A DNA stretch of 64,000 bases from Alphaproteobacteria bacterium. GTDB taxonomy: Bacteria > Pseudomonadota > Alphaproteobacteria > RF32 > CAG-239. The position numbers and the translations under genes were made by a program. The notes under the pieces were generated by a model. It ran no database searches. It saw only the letters and a program-made list of their open reading frames with translations, and was not told the DNA's origin. The stretch is from contig CAAFZY010000040.1 of NCBI GenBank assembly GCA_900767645.1, positions 1 through 64,000 of the forward strand. Direction: 5' to 3'. Each line of letters starts with the position of its first letter. Position 1 is the first letter of the stretch. Shown piece after piece: positions 36,030-46,306 of the stretch.

Positions 36030-36194
36030 TTTACACTCTTTAATTATTGGGTTGAAAATTAAACATACTATAAAAAACAAATTTGTAAGAATCAATAAAA
36101 AATAAATATTCAAATTTATTTTTTGTGAACCTTTTCTTAAATAAAATCGTTATTAATAATTGTGTACGCAGTTTACAACATGGAAATGAAAATT

Positions 36195-37385
36195 ATGGTT
36201 GAAAAATTAAAGAAAACGGCAAAAAGCCGTAAATTGTGGATATACAGCGTAATAATTTTAGCCTGTGTTTTGTTTTTACCGCATATGTTCGGCAGTAAAG
36301 ACGATGTTACGTATATTACTGAAGACGTTAAGCGCCAAAATATTGAAAAGGTAGTGAATGCCGCCGGCGAGGTGAGGGCAATTCAGTTGGTTACGGTTGG
36401 CGCGCAAGTTTCCGGTAAAATTGAAAAACTTTATGTTTCGGTGGGGCAGGAAGTTAAAACAGGCGATATGATTGCCGAGATTGATTCTACAACTCAACAA
36501 AACGAAGTTGACATTAATAAAGCCAAATTAAGCAGCTATCAGGCGCAGCTTACGGCCGCAAAAACATCATTAAATGTGGCTGAAAAGCAGTATCAGCGTA
36601 TGCAAAAACTGAAAAAACAAAACGCCGCTTCGGCTGAAGATTTGGAAAACAGCGAAGATGTATACCAGACCGCAAAGTCAAAAGTGGCGGAGCTTGCCGC
36701 GGCAGTTAAAGAAACTGAAATTTCGTTGAGCACGGCTGAAACCAATTTGGGATATACCCGCATTACAGCTCCGCTTGACGGCACGGTGGTTTCGGTTCCG
36801 GTAAAAGTAGGGCAAACCATTAACGCGGCTATGGATACTCCGACAATTGTGCAAATTGCCGACTTAAATCAAATGGAAATTTTGATTGAAATTTCTGAAG
36901 GTGATATTTCCGAAATTAAGGCAGGAGTTAAGGTTTCATACTCTATTTTGGCTGATTTAAATCAGGTGTATGAAACAACCTTAAAATCAATTGATCCGGC
37001 ACTTACTTTGCTGACCAACGGCACTTATTCGGAAGTGGTTGGCGATGATGAGGCAATTTATTATTACGGTCGCTTGATTGTTCCCAATGATGAAAGAAAA
37101 TTGAGAATCGGCATGACAACCCAAAATGTAATTTATGTTGAAAAAGTCGAAAATGTGCTGTCGGTTCCGGTTATGGCGGTTAAAGGTAAGGCAAACAAAC
37201 AATATGTTGAGGTTTTAACCAAAGACGGCTTAGTGCAAAAATCAGTTGAAACGGGTGTTTCCGACGGCTTGCATGTTGAAATAAAAAACGGGTTGAATGA
37301 AGGTGATAAAGTGGTTTTAACACATATGTCATCGTCCGAAATATCAGATAAAACGGCGGCAATGAATCACCCGAGGAGATTTTAA
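36195..37385 (+). CDS. macA: MacA-type periplasmic adaptor of a tripartite efflux pump
   Basis: Membrane-fusion protein linking an inner-membrane ABC exporter to an outer-membrane channel. After an N-terminal anchor (about residues 16-33) come the barrel-sandwich domain (VGAQVSGKIEKLYVSVGQEVKTGD), a helical hairpin (about 100-185, coiled coil), the second half with TRITAPLDGTVVSVPVKVGQ and beta-barrel and membrane-proximal domains. Start could be 36180 or 36195; the latter follows GGAAA. It is 1 bp from macB. Substrates in the family are macrolides, lipopeptides and porphyrins; here unknown. Confidence 0.9.
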   Translation: MVEKLKKTAKSRKLWIYSVIILACVLFLPHMFGSKDDVTYITEDVKRQNIEKVVNAAGEVRAIQLVTVGAQVSGKIEKLYVSVGQEVKTGDMIAEIDSTTQQNEVDINKAKLSSYQAQLTAAKTSLNVAEKQYQRMQKLKKQNAASAEDLENSEDVYQTAKSKVAELAAAVKETEISLSTAETNLGYTRITAPLDGTVVSVPVKVGQTINAAMDTPTIVQIADLNQMEILIEISEGDISEIKAGVKVSYSILADLNQVYETTLKSIDPALTLLTNGTYSEVVGDDEAIYYYGRLIVPNDERKLRIGMTTQNVIYVEKVENVLSVPVMAVKGKANKQYVEVLTKDGLVQKSVETGVSDGLHVEIKNGLNEGDKVVLTHMSSSEISDKTAAMNHPRRF

Positions 37386-37386
37386 A

Positions 37387-39327
37387 ATGAACATCATTGA
37401 ACTGAAAAAAATAAATAAGTTTTTTGGTGAACAAGCTAACAGAGTTCATGTGCTTAAAGATATAAATTTTTCAGTTGAAAAAGGCGATTTTGTTGCCATT
37501 ATCGGACAATCCGGTTCAGGAAAATCCACAATGATGAATATTATAGGATGTTTAGACGTTCCGACTTCAGGTTCGTACAAAATCAACGGGACAGAAGTTG
37601 GTAAAATGAATAAAGACGAGTTAGCGGAACTGCGTTCAAGAATGTTCGGATTTATTTTTCAGCGCTATAATCTGCTTGCTAATTTAACTGCCGAAGAAAA
37701 CGCGGCGCTTCCGGCAGTGTATTTAGGAATTGATTTTGAAAGTCGCAATAAGCGGGCAGTCGAACTGTTAAAAAAACTGGAGCTTAGTGACAAGCTTAAC
37801 AACAAGCCGCATGAGCTTTCCGGCGGACAGCAGCAGCGCGTCAGTATAGCCAGAGCATTAATGAACGGCGGAGAAATTATTTTAGCCGATGAGCCTACCG
37901 GCGCGCTTGATTCTAAAAGTGGTGAGCGGGTTATGGAAATTATTAAAGAACTGCATAAGCAGGGACATACCATTATTTTAGTAACCCATGACAGTAATAT
38001 TGCCGCGCAGGCAAGCCGTATTATTGAAATTAAAGACGGGCAGGTGATATCGGATACCCGCAAGTCAGATACCATATATTCGGCAACTGAAAAAGTTGAG
38101 CATGATAAAAAAAGTAAATTTGATACTTTTAAATACAGCTTTATGGAATCATTTAAAATGTCGGTTCATGCAATTTTATCCAATAAAATGCGTTCGCTCT
38201 TGACAATGCTCGGTATTATTATCGGAATAGCCTCAGTGGTTTCGGTGGTGGCGCTCGGTAATGCTTCACAACAAAAAATTATGGAGCAGATTAATTCTAT
38301 GGGCACCAATACGATTGATATTTTACCGGGGACGGGGTTCGGTGACCGTCGGGCCATGCGTGTGCGAACCTTAAAAATAAGAGATTCTGATTATTTGGGT
38401 AAGCAAAGTTTTATTGATAATTCAACCCCGAAAGTTGCGGCAAGCGGTAATTTGGTGTATGAAAATCAAGCCCTTACCGCGCAATTAACCGGAGTAAGCG
38501 AAGCGTTTTTTGAGGTAAAAGGGCGCAAAATAGCGTTGGGACGAATTTTTTCGCAAGCTGAAGTTGACGGAATGGCTTCGGTGGTGGTTATAGACGACAA
38601 TGCTAAAAAAGAGCTTTTTGCAAATGAGCCGAATCCGATAGGAAAAATTTTGATATTTAATAAAAAGCCGCTGAAAATTATCGGCGTTACCGAACCGTAC
38701 AATGCTCCGGGGCCGATGTCTGATTCCATGAACTTATGGACCCCGTATACTACCGCAATGTATAAAATTAACGGCACTAACGATATTGATTCGATTACGG
38801 TAAAAATAAATGACGCCGTTAATTCGCAAGTGGCGGAAGAAAGCATTGAAAATATTTTAACCGCATTGCACGGTAAAAAAGACTTTTTTACGATTAACAG
38901 CGACAGTATTAAACAAACAATTAAAAGCACAACCAATACCATGAAACTTTTAATTGCAAGCATTGCGGTGATTTCATTGATTGTCGGCGGAATCGGCGTG
39001 ATGAATATTATGCTGGTATCGGTTACCGAGCGCACGCGCGAAATTGGCATAAGAATGGCAATCGGCGCCAAACAAGCGGATATTTTGCAGCAGTTTTTAA
39101 TTGAGGCTGTATTAATTTGCTTGGTAGGGGGCTTTATGGGGGTTACTCTCTCTTTGCTGATAGGCATCGGATTTAATACTTTTTCGGAAAAATTCGGTAT
39201 GATTTTTTCAACCGCGTCCATAGTTTTGGCGTTAAGCTGTTCAACCGCAATCGGCATAATATTCGGATATATGCCGGCCAGAAACGCTTCAAACCTTAAT
39301 CCTATTGATGCATTAGCGAGTGAATAA
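37387..39327 (+). CDS. macB: MacB-type ABC exporter (ATPase fused to FtsX-like permease)
   Basis: A 646-residue fusion. The ATPase has Walker A GQSGSGKST (40-48), signature LSGGQQQRVSIARAL (about 139-153) and Walker B ILADEPTGALDS. The permease half has a first membrane segment near 270-290, a large periplasmic domain (about 300-520) and three C-terminal membrane segments with the FtsX signature (RTREIGIRMAIGAK). This is the mechanotransmission type that drives substrates through MacA and the outer-membrane channel. It starts 1 bp after macA and ends 1 bp before the channel gene. Confidence 0.94.
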   Translation: MNIIELKKINKFFGEQANRVHVLKDINFSVEKGDFVAIIGQSGSGKSTMMNIIGCLDVPTSGSYKINGTEVGKMNKDELAELRSRMFGFIFQRYNLLANLTAEENAALPAVYLGIDFESRNKRAVELLKKLELSDKLNNKPHELSGGQQQRVSIARALMNGGEIILADEPTGALDSKSGERVMEIIKELHKQGHTIILVTHDSNIAAQASRIIEIKDGQVISDTRKSDTIYSATEKVEHDKKSKFDTFKYSFMESFKMSVHAILSNKMRSLLTMLGIIIGIASVVSVVALGNASQQKIMEQINSMGTNTIDILPGTGFGDRRAMRVRTLKIRDSDYLGKQSFIDNSTPKVAASGNLVYENQALTAQLTGVSEAFFEVKGRKIALGRIFSQAEVDGMASVVVIDDNAKKELFANEPNPIGKILIFNKKPLKIIGVTEPYNAPGPMSDSMNLWTPYTTAMYKINGTNDIDSITVKINDAVNSQVAEESIENILTALHGKKDFFTINSDSIKQTIKSTTNTMKLLIASIAVISLIVGGIGVMNIMLVSVTERTREIGIRMAIGAKQADILQQFLIEAVLICLVGGFMGVTLSLLIGIGFNTFSEKFGMIFSTASIVLALSCSTAIGIIFGYMPARNASNLNPIDALASE

Positions 39328-39328
39328 C

Positions 39329-40693
39329 ATGAAAAAGAATGTGATTTTTAAATCTTTGGCTTTAACGTTTTTATTGGCAACGCTCGGTTGCGCGGCTGAT
39401 AAATACCAATCGCATACGCTTGAAGATGAATTAGGGCAATATGACAACAGCCGCCATAGTGCAGACGGCGAATGGTGGCGCGGATATCATAACAACGAAC
39501 TTAATCATTTGGTGGAAACGGCGTTGCAAAAAAATCCGGATTATTTACGGGCGGCGATAAACATTAATAAAGAGCTGTATAATTTAAAGTTGCAAACGCT
39601 TAATTTGTTTCCGACCTTGGCAGGTAAGATTAATGCGTCTTCACAAAGCGAAGTTAAGCGTACCGATAATTTCTCAAGCAATTTTTCAGGCGAGCTCGGA
39701 TTAACCTATGAAGTTGATTTATACGGTAAAATCCGCAATTTGCAAACTGCGCAAGAATTTGAATATAAAGCTACCGAGCAAGATAAGGAATCGGCGCGTT
39801 TAAGCCTTGTCAACAGTGTGGTGGATTTATATTTTAATTTGACTTATTTAAACAATGCGATTGCTTTAACCGAAAAAAATATAGCGCTTTATCAAAATTT
39901 ATATAATATATCGGCGCAAAAATATCAAAGCGGCAAAACAGATGATATAGAATATTTGCAAACCAGACAAAGCCTGCTTTCGGAAGAAAACAAACTGCTT
40001 AATCTGCAAACTTCGTTTAAGGAACAGGAAAGCAGTTTGCGCAATGTTTTAGGCGCTAAACCGGATGAAGATTTAAATTTGGAATTTACGGAGCTTTTAG
40101 AGCAAAAGCCGCTTAACGTTAATATGGAAACGCCGCTTGCGGTTTTGGCCAAACGTCCGGATTTGCTTGCCTCACAATACAGGTTGGAAAAAGCGTTTAA
40201 AAACTTAAAAGCCGAAGATAAAAACTGGTATCCGAGTATTTCGCTTAAAGGCGCCGTTAATTCGGGGTCGGATAAAGCTCGCACCACCTTTGATTTTCCG
40301 TATTTACTCGGCAGTGTCGGGGTTGATTTGCCTTTTTTGGATTGGAACAGAGTTAAAAACAATGTTAAAATTTCAGAGGCGGATTATAATTTGGCATTGA
40401 TAGACTTTAAGGATAATTTAAATCAGGCCTTGAATGAAGTTGCCTATTATTACTTTGCATATCAAAAAGCTGGACAGCAGTATGATAATGTTAAACAAAA
40501 TTATGTTAATGCGGTAAAAATCAGCAAATATTATCAAGCGCGCTACAATAACGGCAAAATAGAGTTTAAAGATTATTTGGAAGCTATTAATACTGAAAAT
40601 GAGCTTTGCAAAACCCTGATTGAACAAAAATACCAAATAATCAAATATGAAAACTATATTTTTAAGGCTATGGGCGGAAAATACGGTGCTTAA
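39329..40693 (+). CDS. Outer-membrane efflux channel protein (TolC/NodT family)
   Basis: A 454-residue outer-membrane factor with an N-terminal signal (MKKNVIFKSLALTFLLATLGC) that ends in a probable lipobox (Cys near 21; the -3 position is Thr, so somewhat atypical). Two repeated coiled-coil halves (about 80-260 and 270-450) form the TolC-type trimer. The family signature, DLYGKIRN in the first half and DLPFLDWNRVKNN in the second, is present. It completes a macA-macB-channel operon with no real gaps. The stop overlaps truA convergently by 4 bp. Confidence 0.9.
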   Translation: MKKNVIFKSLALTFLLATLGCAADKYQSHTLEDELGQYDNSRHSADGEWWRGYHNNELNHLVETALQKNPDYLRAAININKELYNLKLQTLNLFPTLAGKINASSQSEVKRTDNFSSNFSGELGLTYEVDLYGKIRNLQTAQEFEYKATEQDKESARLSLVNSVVDLYFNLTYLNNAIALTEKNIALYQNLYNISAQKYQSGKTDDIEYLQTRQSLLSEENKLLNLQTSFKEQESSLRNVLGAKPDEDLNLEFTELLEQKPLNVNMETPLAVLAKRPDLLASQYRLEKAFKNLKAEDKNWYPSISLKGAVNSGSDKARTTFDFPYLLGSVGVDLPFLDWNRVKNNVKISEADYNLALIDFKDNLNQALNEVAYYYFAYQKAGQQYDNVKQNYVNAVKISKYYQARYNNGKIEFKDYLEAINTENELCKTLIEQKYQIIKYENYIFKAMGGKYGA

Positions 40694-41430
40694 TACATAA
40701 CTTTATTTAAGTATAATCCGCAGGCCGGAGCGGTAACGCCGGCTTTGGCGCGGCATTTGCTCTCTAATATGGTTTTAACATCATCGGGGGTTAAATGTTT
40801 GTCGCCCACCATTTTTAAGGTTCCGACCATATTGCGCACCTGATGGTATAAAAAAGAACGAGCTTCAACAATAAACTCTATTTCATCGCCGTTTTGAACA
40901 ATATCAAGTTTATCCAAGGTTTTAAGAGGTGAAAGAGCTTGACAGCCGGCGCCGCGGAAAGAGCTGAAGTCATGATGCCCGAGAAGATAATTTGCGCCCT
41001 CGCGCATTAAATCAACATCAAGCGGATAAGCCACGTGCCAAACACGATTTTCAAGCAAAACGGTGCGGGCGCGCCGGTTTAATATACGATAAACATACCC
41101 CCTTCCTTTGGCAGAAAAGCGGGCGTGAAATTCGCCAGGTACCTGTTCAACATCAATGACGGCAACCGGAGCAGCCATATCGCGCAAATTGGCGTTAAAA
41201 GCTTCGCGAATCCGAAACGGCGGCATATCGGTATTTAAGTCGAAATGAGCAACTTGCGCCAAAGCATGAACTCCGGCATCGGTACGCCCCGCGGCATAAA
41301 TTTCAGATTTTTGACGGGTAAAATTAAACAGCGCGGTTTCAAGATATTCTTGCGCGCTTTTGCCCTCTTGTTGTTTTTGCCATCCGACAAGGTCGGTGCC
41401 GTCGTATTCTATGGTTAATTTGTATCGCAT
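40690..41430 (-). CDS. truA: tRNA pseudouridine(38-40) synthase
   Basis: Makes pseudouridine at positions 38-40 of tRNA. The 246 residues have the catalytic Asp51 in AAGRTDAGVHALAQ, the DGTDLVGWQKQ segment at the N-terminus and the FLYHQVRNMVGTL signature near 195. Length is normal. It converges on the efflux channel gene with a 4-bp overlap. Confidence 0.95.
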   Translation of the reverse strand: MRYKLTIEYDGTDLVGWQKQQEGKSAQEYLETALFNFTRQKSEIYAAGRTDAGVHALAQVAHFDLNTDMPPFRIREAFNANLRDMAAPVAVIDVEQVPGEFHARFSAKGRGYVYRILNRRARTVLLENRVWHVAYPLDVDLMREGANYLLGHHDFSSFRGAGCQALSPLKTLDKLDIVQNGDEIEFIVEARSFLYHQVRNMVGTLKMVGDKHLTPDDVKTILESKCRAKAGVTAPACGLYLNKVMY

Positions 41431-41465
41431 GCCAACATCAATACTCTATTTTGTCGTTTATTGCA

Positions 41466-41497
41466 AGAAAAAAGCCGGAGTATTTGCTCCGGCCTTA
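41466..41497 (-). terminator. Rho-independent terminator of the Gfo/Idh/MocA gene
   Basis: On the minus strand, stem GCCGGAG / CTCCGGC (41474-41480, 41487-41493) followed by TTTTTT, 20 bp after the stop. Confidence 0.82.
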
Positions 41498-41514
41498 AAA
41501 TGTATAATATAGAT

Positions 41515-42534
41515 TTAAGCAACCAACTTTAAGCTTGATTCTTGTTTGTTTTTAATAAAACCCAGCTTGCGTTGTATCTCCCAAATAACTCTTAAAGCGT
41601 TAAGAGCGTTTTCACCGGTAATACGCGGTGTTGCCTCACCTCTGATACAAGCCATAAAGTGGCTGAGTTCGGCGCTTAACGGCTGATTGGTAGGAATAAA
41701 CAACTGTTCAACACTGCCCTTTAAGCCATAATTCATCCAGTCAGGAATGCTTTCTTGGTTTACATACGGCATACGTCCTTGCGAGTGAACGTTAATACTT
41801 TGGTTGATAAAGTCCATATCAATGTAGTTGGTATCGGTAGTAACCGTTAAAGTGCGTACGCGCGCCTGTGTAATGCGGCTGGCCGTTAAGTTAGCGGTGG
41901 CGCCGTTTTCAAATTCAAGCAAGGCGGAAATATAGTCTTTACCTTCGGGTTTATCGGCAGTTTTAACCGAACAAGCCTGAACATTAACAACCGGTGATTT
42001 TACCAAAGATTGAATAACTTCAACATCGTGAATCATTAAATCCATGGCAACGTCAACGTCGGTAATACGGCCGCTGGCAGCAGACATACGCTGAGTGGTT
42101 AATGAGCGAATTTTAGAAGTATCCGATAAAATTTTGCTCATTTGTTCAACGGCAGGATTAAAACGTTCAATATGGCCGACCAATAAAGTAACGTTATTCT
42201 TTTTAGCGGCATTGATTAAGCGCATGCACTCTTCTTCAGTGGTGGCAAGCGGTTTTTCAATTAAACAGTGGATACCGTGATTTAAGAAAAACTCGCCGAC
42301 ATCGGCGTGTGTGGTTGAAGTTGTAACCACACTGACGGCATTAACACTTTTTGCAACTTCTTCCATAGATGAAAAAGCCTTAATACCAAACATTTTGGCC
42401 GCATTTTCAGCTGCTTCCGGAAAAATATCATATACGCCGATAAGTTCGACATTGGGCAGATTTTTATATGTTTTTAAGTGGTTTTTACCCATAACACCGG
42501 CGCCGATAACGGCAACTTTAATGGTATCAGTCAT
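41515..42534 (-). CDS. Gfo/Idh/MocA-family NAD(P)-dependent oxidoreductase
   Basis: A 339-residue dehydrogenase with the Rossmann motif VIGAGVMGKNH (9-19), acidic VYDIF at the end of strand two, the EKPLATT lysine motif (Lys near 94) and the C-terminal beta-sheet domain with GHIERFNPA. The family oxidises or epimerises sugars, inositols and amino sugars; the substrate is not evident. It stands alone, with its own terminator. In Alphaproteobacteria similar genes lie near lipid A synthesis genes, but none is next to it here. Confidence 0.85.
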   Translation of the reverse strand: MTDTIKVAVIGAGVMGKNHLKTYKNLPNVELIGVYDIFPEAAENAAKMFGIKAFSSMEEVAKSVNAVSVVTTSTTHADVGEFFLNHGIHCLIEKPLATTEEECMRLINAAKKNNVTLLVGHIERFNPAVEQMSKILSDTSKIRSLTTQRMSAASGRITDVDVAMDLMIHDVEVIQSLVKSPVVNVQACSVKTADKPEGKDYISALLEFENGATANLTASRITQARVRTLTVTTDTNYIDMDFINQSINVHSQGRMPYVNQESIPDWMNYGLKGSVEQLFIPTNQPLSAELSHFMACIRGEATPRITGENALNALRVIWEIQRKLGFIKNKQESSLKLVA

Positions 42535-42711
42535 TTGAAATCCTTTGTAATTTGCGAAAAACTGAAGTTTTTATAACACATTTTTCGTCAAATTGCTCTT
42601 AAAAAGATGTTACATATTGTTACAATTAAGTTTTGTGTATGTTTTACTTGTTTTTTCTGTTGCATTGTTAGACAAAATATGATACTAAATTTATTGTTAA
42701 AATTAAGTATT

Positions 42712-42939
42712 ATGTTAACAAAAATTATCTTGACCATTATGGTAACGATAGTGGCTTTTTTTATTATTGCCATTGTTGCCGATGAACTAATTAAAAAAAT
42801 TGCTGCCTTTCGCATGGCAAAGCTATCTGATGGTGACTTGCGAAAATACAGCATTGACAAGACCAATCCGTATATTTACGGAATTTATGCGCACGCTCTT
42901 AATAAAGAGCTTAAAAAGCGCTTCGGCTCTGTAAAGTAA
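42712..42939 (+). CDS. Small single-pass membrane protein
   Basis: About 75 residues with one N-terminal membrane segment (near residues 4-24) and a basic, helical cytoplasmic tail ending in KKRFGSVK. The frame extends upstream to 42607, but those residues look like spurious extension and no Shine-Dalgarno decides the start (42679 is another candidate). No family recognised. Confidence 0.5.
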   Translation: MLTKIILTIMVTIVAFFIIAIVADELIKKIAAFRMAKLSDGDLRKYSIDKTNPYIYGIYAHALNKELKKRFGSVK

Positions 42940-42940
42940 T

Positions 42941-42982
42941 AAAAATCACCCTCAAGCTTTTAACGGCATGAGGGTGATGCTG
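42941..42982 (-). terminator. Terminator shared by prfA and the small membrane gene
   Basis: Perfect 10-bp stem ATCACCCTCA / TGAGGGTGAT (42945-42954, 42969-42978). On the minus strand the second arm is followed by TTTTT, so prfA is the main client. Confidence 0.82.
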
Positions 42983-42996
42983 TTTTAAATTAATAT

Positions 42997-44067
42997 TTAT
43001 TCCATTTCAGCCAAACGGCGAGCCTGATCTTCAGTAACCAAAGCCTCGATAATTTCGCCCAAAGCCTCTCCGGAAACAACTTCGTCAAGTTTATACAAAG
43101 TAAGGTTAATGCGGTGGTCGGTAACGCGCCCCTGCGGGTAGTTGTAGGTGCGGATGCGTTCACTGCGGTCGCCGCTGCCGACTTGAGTTTTGCGCTTTTC
43201 GGCATAGTTGGCGTCAATACTTTCTTTTTGCATATCATACAATTTGGCGCGCAGGTGATTCATGGCTTTTTCGCGATTTTTGAACTGTGAGCGGTCGTCT
43301 TGGCATTGTACCACTACGCCGGTCGGAATATGGGTGATGCGAACAGCTGATTCTGTTTTGTTTACGTGTTGTCCGCCGGCGCCTGATGAACGGTAAACAT
43401 CAACTTTTAAATCAGCCGGATTAATATATAAGTCAACTTCTTCAATTTCAGGCAAAACGGCAACGGTAGCGGCAGAGGTATGAACACGGCCTTGTGACTC
43501 GGTTACCGGAACGCGCTGTACGCGGTGGGCGCCGGATTCAAATTTTAGCTTAGCAAACACGTCTTTGCCGGTAATTTTGGCAGAGGCTTCTTTATAGCCG
43601 CCCAAACCGTTTTCATTGGCGTCCAAAACTTCAAACTTCCAACCTTGTTTTTGTGAATAGCGTTGATACATTTCAAATAAAACGGCAGCAAACAAAGCGG
43701 CCTCATCGCCGCCGGTGCCGGCGCGAACCTCCAAAATGGCGTTCTTTTCGTCATCTTCCGATTTCGGCAACAGTAAAATTTTAATTTCATGCTCCATTTC
43801 GGGGAGTTTTTCTTTTAGCTCGTAATATTCGCTTTCAGCCATTTCGCGCATTTCTTTATCAAGCGACGAATCGTCCATCATCTGCTTGGCGTCGTTTAAA
43901 TTGGCGGCGGTATGCTGATATTTTTTTATAGCCTCAACCACCGGTGTCAGCAATGAAAGCTCTTTGTTGAGTTTAACAAGCTCATCAGAAGATACGTTTC
44001 CGGTTAAGAGCGATTCAATTTCTTCATGGCGACGAACCACGCCGTCAAGTTTTTCTTCAAAATTCAT
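42997..44067 (-). CDS. prfA: Peptide chain release factor 1
   Basis: Recognises UAA and UAG and releases the finished protein. The 356 residues have the GGQ motif in [15 protein letters not shown] (about 227-241) and the codon-recognition region with PVTESQG. Length is normal. It follows hisS with a 1-bp gap. The common alphaproteobacterial partner prmC is not next to it here. Confidence 0.96.
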   Translation of the reverse strand: MNFEEKLDGVVRRHEEIESLLTGNVSSDELVKLNKELSLLTPVVEAIKKYQHTAANLNDAKQMMDDSSLDKEMREMAESEYYELKEKLPEMEHEIKILLLPKSEDDEKNAILEVRAGTGGDEAALFAAVLFEMYQRYSQKQGWKFEVLDANENGLGGYKEASAKITGKDVFAKLKFESGAHRVQRVPVTESQGRVHTSAATVAVLPEIEEVDLYINPADLKVDVYRSSGAGGQHVNKTESAVRITHIPTGVVVQCQDDRSQFKNREKAMNHLRAKLYDMQKESIDANYAEKRKTQVGSGDRSERIRTYNYPQGRVTDHRINLTLYKLDEVVSGEALGEIIEALVTEDQARRLAEME

Positions 44068-44068
44068 T

Positions 44069-45301
44069 TTAAATTTCCTTCAATAAATTATTGATGGCAA
44101 CAACTTTTTGTTCACCGCTGTCTAAATCTTTGATAGTAACATTGCCGTCGGCAAATTCGTCGGAGCCGATAATCACAGCCTTAAAAGCGTTGGCTTTGTT
44201 GGCTTTTATCATGCGTTTTTTGATGTTTCCGCTGTAACCGTGTTCAACTCGGAAGCCGGCTTTGCGTAAATCATAAGCAATTTTTAAGGCGGTTTCGGCC
44301 ATGTCTTCGCCAACCGGAATTACGGCAATCGGACGGGCAGGCTCAATATCAGATTCAAGTAACATGGAAAGACGTTCAACCCCGCAAGCCCAACCGATAC
44401 CGGCAACTTCACCGCCGCCCATTTGAGCAACCAAACCGTCATATCTGCCGCCGGCAAGCACGGTGCCTTGCGCGCCGAGTTTGTCGGTGGTAAGTTCAAA
44501 AACGGTGTGAGAATAGTAGTCTAAGCCGCGAACCAAGCGGTTGTTTACACGATATTTAATATTTAATAAATCAAGACCTTGCAACACAGCCTTAAAGAAA
44601 GCCGCCGATTCATCATTTAAGCTGTCGGCATATAAAGGAGCGTCGGCAATAACCGCTTTATCGCACTCTTCTTTAGAATCTAAAATACGCAGCGGATTTT
44701 TAGTCAGTCGATTTTTGCTGTCTTCCGATAATTCATCATAATGCTGTTGTAAATAATTTACCAATTTTTCACGGTAAGCGTCACGGCTGGCGGCATCGCC
44801 AAGAGAGTTAATTTCGACCGTAACCGCGCCGGCAAGTCCGAGTCTTTCAAGAAATTCGTAAGCCATGGCAATAACTTCAATATCGGCTTGCGGCGTTGCA
44901 ACACCCAACATCTCAACCCCAAATTGGGTAAATTGGCGCTGTCTGCCTTTTTGCGGACGCTCATAACGGAACATCGGTCCTTGATAATAAAGTTTAACCG
45001 GCAGATTTTGCTGCATGCCTTCAGAAATAAAAGAACGAACTACGCCGGCAGTGCCTTCGGGACGCAAAGTTAAACTTTCGCCGCCGCGGTCTTGAAAACA
45101 ATACATTTCTTTGGTGACAATATCGGACGTGTCGCCTAAATTGCGCGAGAAAACCTCTGTAAATTCAAAAATAGGGGTTTCAATTTCTTCAAATCCGTAT
45201 TTTTCTACCACTTCCGAAGCAGTTGAAATAACTTTTTTAACTTTTCTTTTGGCGGCTCCGTATAAATCATAAGTTCCGCGAACGTTTTGTAATTTTGCCA
45301 T
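44069..45301 (-). CDS. hisS: Histidyl-tRNA synthetase
   Basis: Class II synthetase that charges tRNA-His. The 410 residues show motif 1 near [19 protein letters not shown], motif 2 [15 protein letters not shown] plus QFGVEMLG, the histidine signatures [13 protein letters not shown] and [14 protein letters not shown], motif 3 [11 protein letters not shown], and a C-terminal anticodon-binding domain. The tRNA-His of this genome lies at 56.6 kb. It is upstream of prfA with a 1-bp gap. Confidence 0.96.
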   Translation of the reverse strand: MAKLQNVRGTYDLYGAAKRKVKKVISTASEVVEKYGFEEIETPIFEFTEVFSRNLGDTSDIVTKEMYCFQDRGGESLTLRPEGTAGVVRSFISEGMQQNLPVKLYYQGPMFRYERPQKGRQRQFTQFGVEMLGVATPQADIEVIAMAYEFLERLGLAGAVTVEINSLGDAASRDAYREKLVNYLQQHYDELSEDSKNRLTKNPLRILDSKEECDKAVIADAPLYADSLNDESAAFFKAVLQGLDLLNIKYRVNNRLVRGLDYYSHTVFELTTDKLGAQGTVLAGGRYDGLVAQMGGGEVAGIGWACGVERLSMLLESDIEPARPIAVIPVGEDMAETALKIAYDLRKAGFRVEHGYSGNIKKRMIKANKANAFKAVIIGSDEFADGNVTIKDLDSGEQKVVAINNLLKEI

Positions 45302-45375
45302 GTTCTTTTTCCTAATTTATTTAAACAAAGAAACGGCACAGAAAATCTGAGCCATTTCTTAAAATGACAGTAATG

Positions 45376-46257
45376 CTAATGGTTTAAAAATTTATCGAGC
45401 GCAATGCCGGTTTGTTTGCGCGGACCGGCAACTTTGGTTAACTGCCCGTCAATATATACATCAACATTATAATAACGACCGACCGATAAAATTAAACCGG
45501 TTTTATCAGGAGCGTTATAAACGTACCCTTTAGGCTTAATACCGGTGTCATAAACTTTTTGAGAATCGCGGATTTCAAACCATGATTCTCCGTTAAATTT
45601 AATTACCACGCGGTTTTCGGAAGCATTTTGAGCTTCGGGTTCTGCGGCCGGTTCTTCAGTGTAACTTTCTTCCGATATAGTTATTTGATTATCGGTTGCA
45701 ATATCTTTATTTTCGGGAGAGGTGATAATTTCATCAATCACAATCGGATTTTTATCAACATCTTCGGAAACAGACTCGTCTTCAACAACAACCTGTTCAT
45801 TGATGCCGTCAATCGGCGGAAGCTCCGTTGTTTTAGGGTGACAGCTGAGCAAAAGCCAGATAAGATAAATCAGCAGTACCGCACAGACACCGATTAATAT
45901 TTGACGTTTGTCGGGAATGGTTAATTTGGTGTGCTTATCAATAATGTTTTTGCTTTTAGGAGCAGAATCGGCGCTTTTTTGCGGCATGGCTTCGGCTTTA
46001 TAGCATTGAACAATGCGGTCGGCATTAAGCCCTAAGTATTCGGCATATGAACGGACAAAACCAATACCGTAAGGAACCGGAGAAAGTTCTTTGAAATCGC
46101 TTTCTTCAATGGCTTTAAGATAAATTTTGCGAATACACAAAGCCTTTGATACCGTTTCCAAAGATTTTTTTTGGTTCAAACGCGTGTATTTTAAAAACAT
46201 ACCGACAGTGGTTGCTTCTTCAGAAGAATCTGGTGTCTTTTCAGTTTGTTTTTCCAA
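45376..46257 (-). CDS. rodZ: RodZ-like helix-turn-helix membrane protein
   Basis: A 293-residue protein with an N-terminal Xre-type helix-turn-helix (about 18-90, FLKYTRLNQKKSLETVSKAL, then YGIGFVRSYAEYLGL), one membrane segment (about 119-140), an acidic Pro/Glu/Asp-rich linker and a C-terminal periplasmic domain (about 220-293) of the DUF4115 type (VIKFNGESWFEI). This is the layout of RodZ, which ties MreB to the rod-shaped cell-wall machinery. No mreB is in the window. It lies between ptsP and hisS. Confidence 0.82.
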   Translation of the reverse strand: MEKQTEKTPDSSEEATTVGMFLKYTRLNQKKSLETVSKALCIRKIYLKAIEESDFKELSPVPYGIGFVRSYAEYLGLNADRIVQCYKAEAMPQKSADSAPKSKNIIDKHTKLTIPDKRQILIGVCAVLLIYLIWLLLSCHPKTTELPPIDGINEQVVVEDESVSEDVDKNPIVIDEIITSPENKDIATDNQITISEESYTEEPAAEPEAQNASENRVVIKFNGESWFEIRDSQKVYDTGIKPKGYVYNAPDKTGLILSVGRYYNVDVYIDGQLTKVAGPRKQTGIALDKFLNH

Positions 46258-46306
46258 TTTTTCAGTATCCTTACATAAAATTTTTTATATTAAAACATAC
46301 TTTTTA

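Noticed and set aside
42607..42711. Longer start of the small membrane protein
   Set aside because: The added residues are Cys/Phe-rich and without a ribosome site, and would extend into the likely promoter region.
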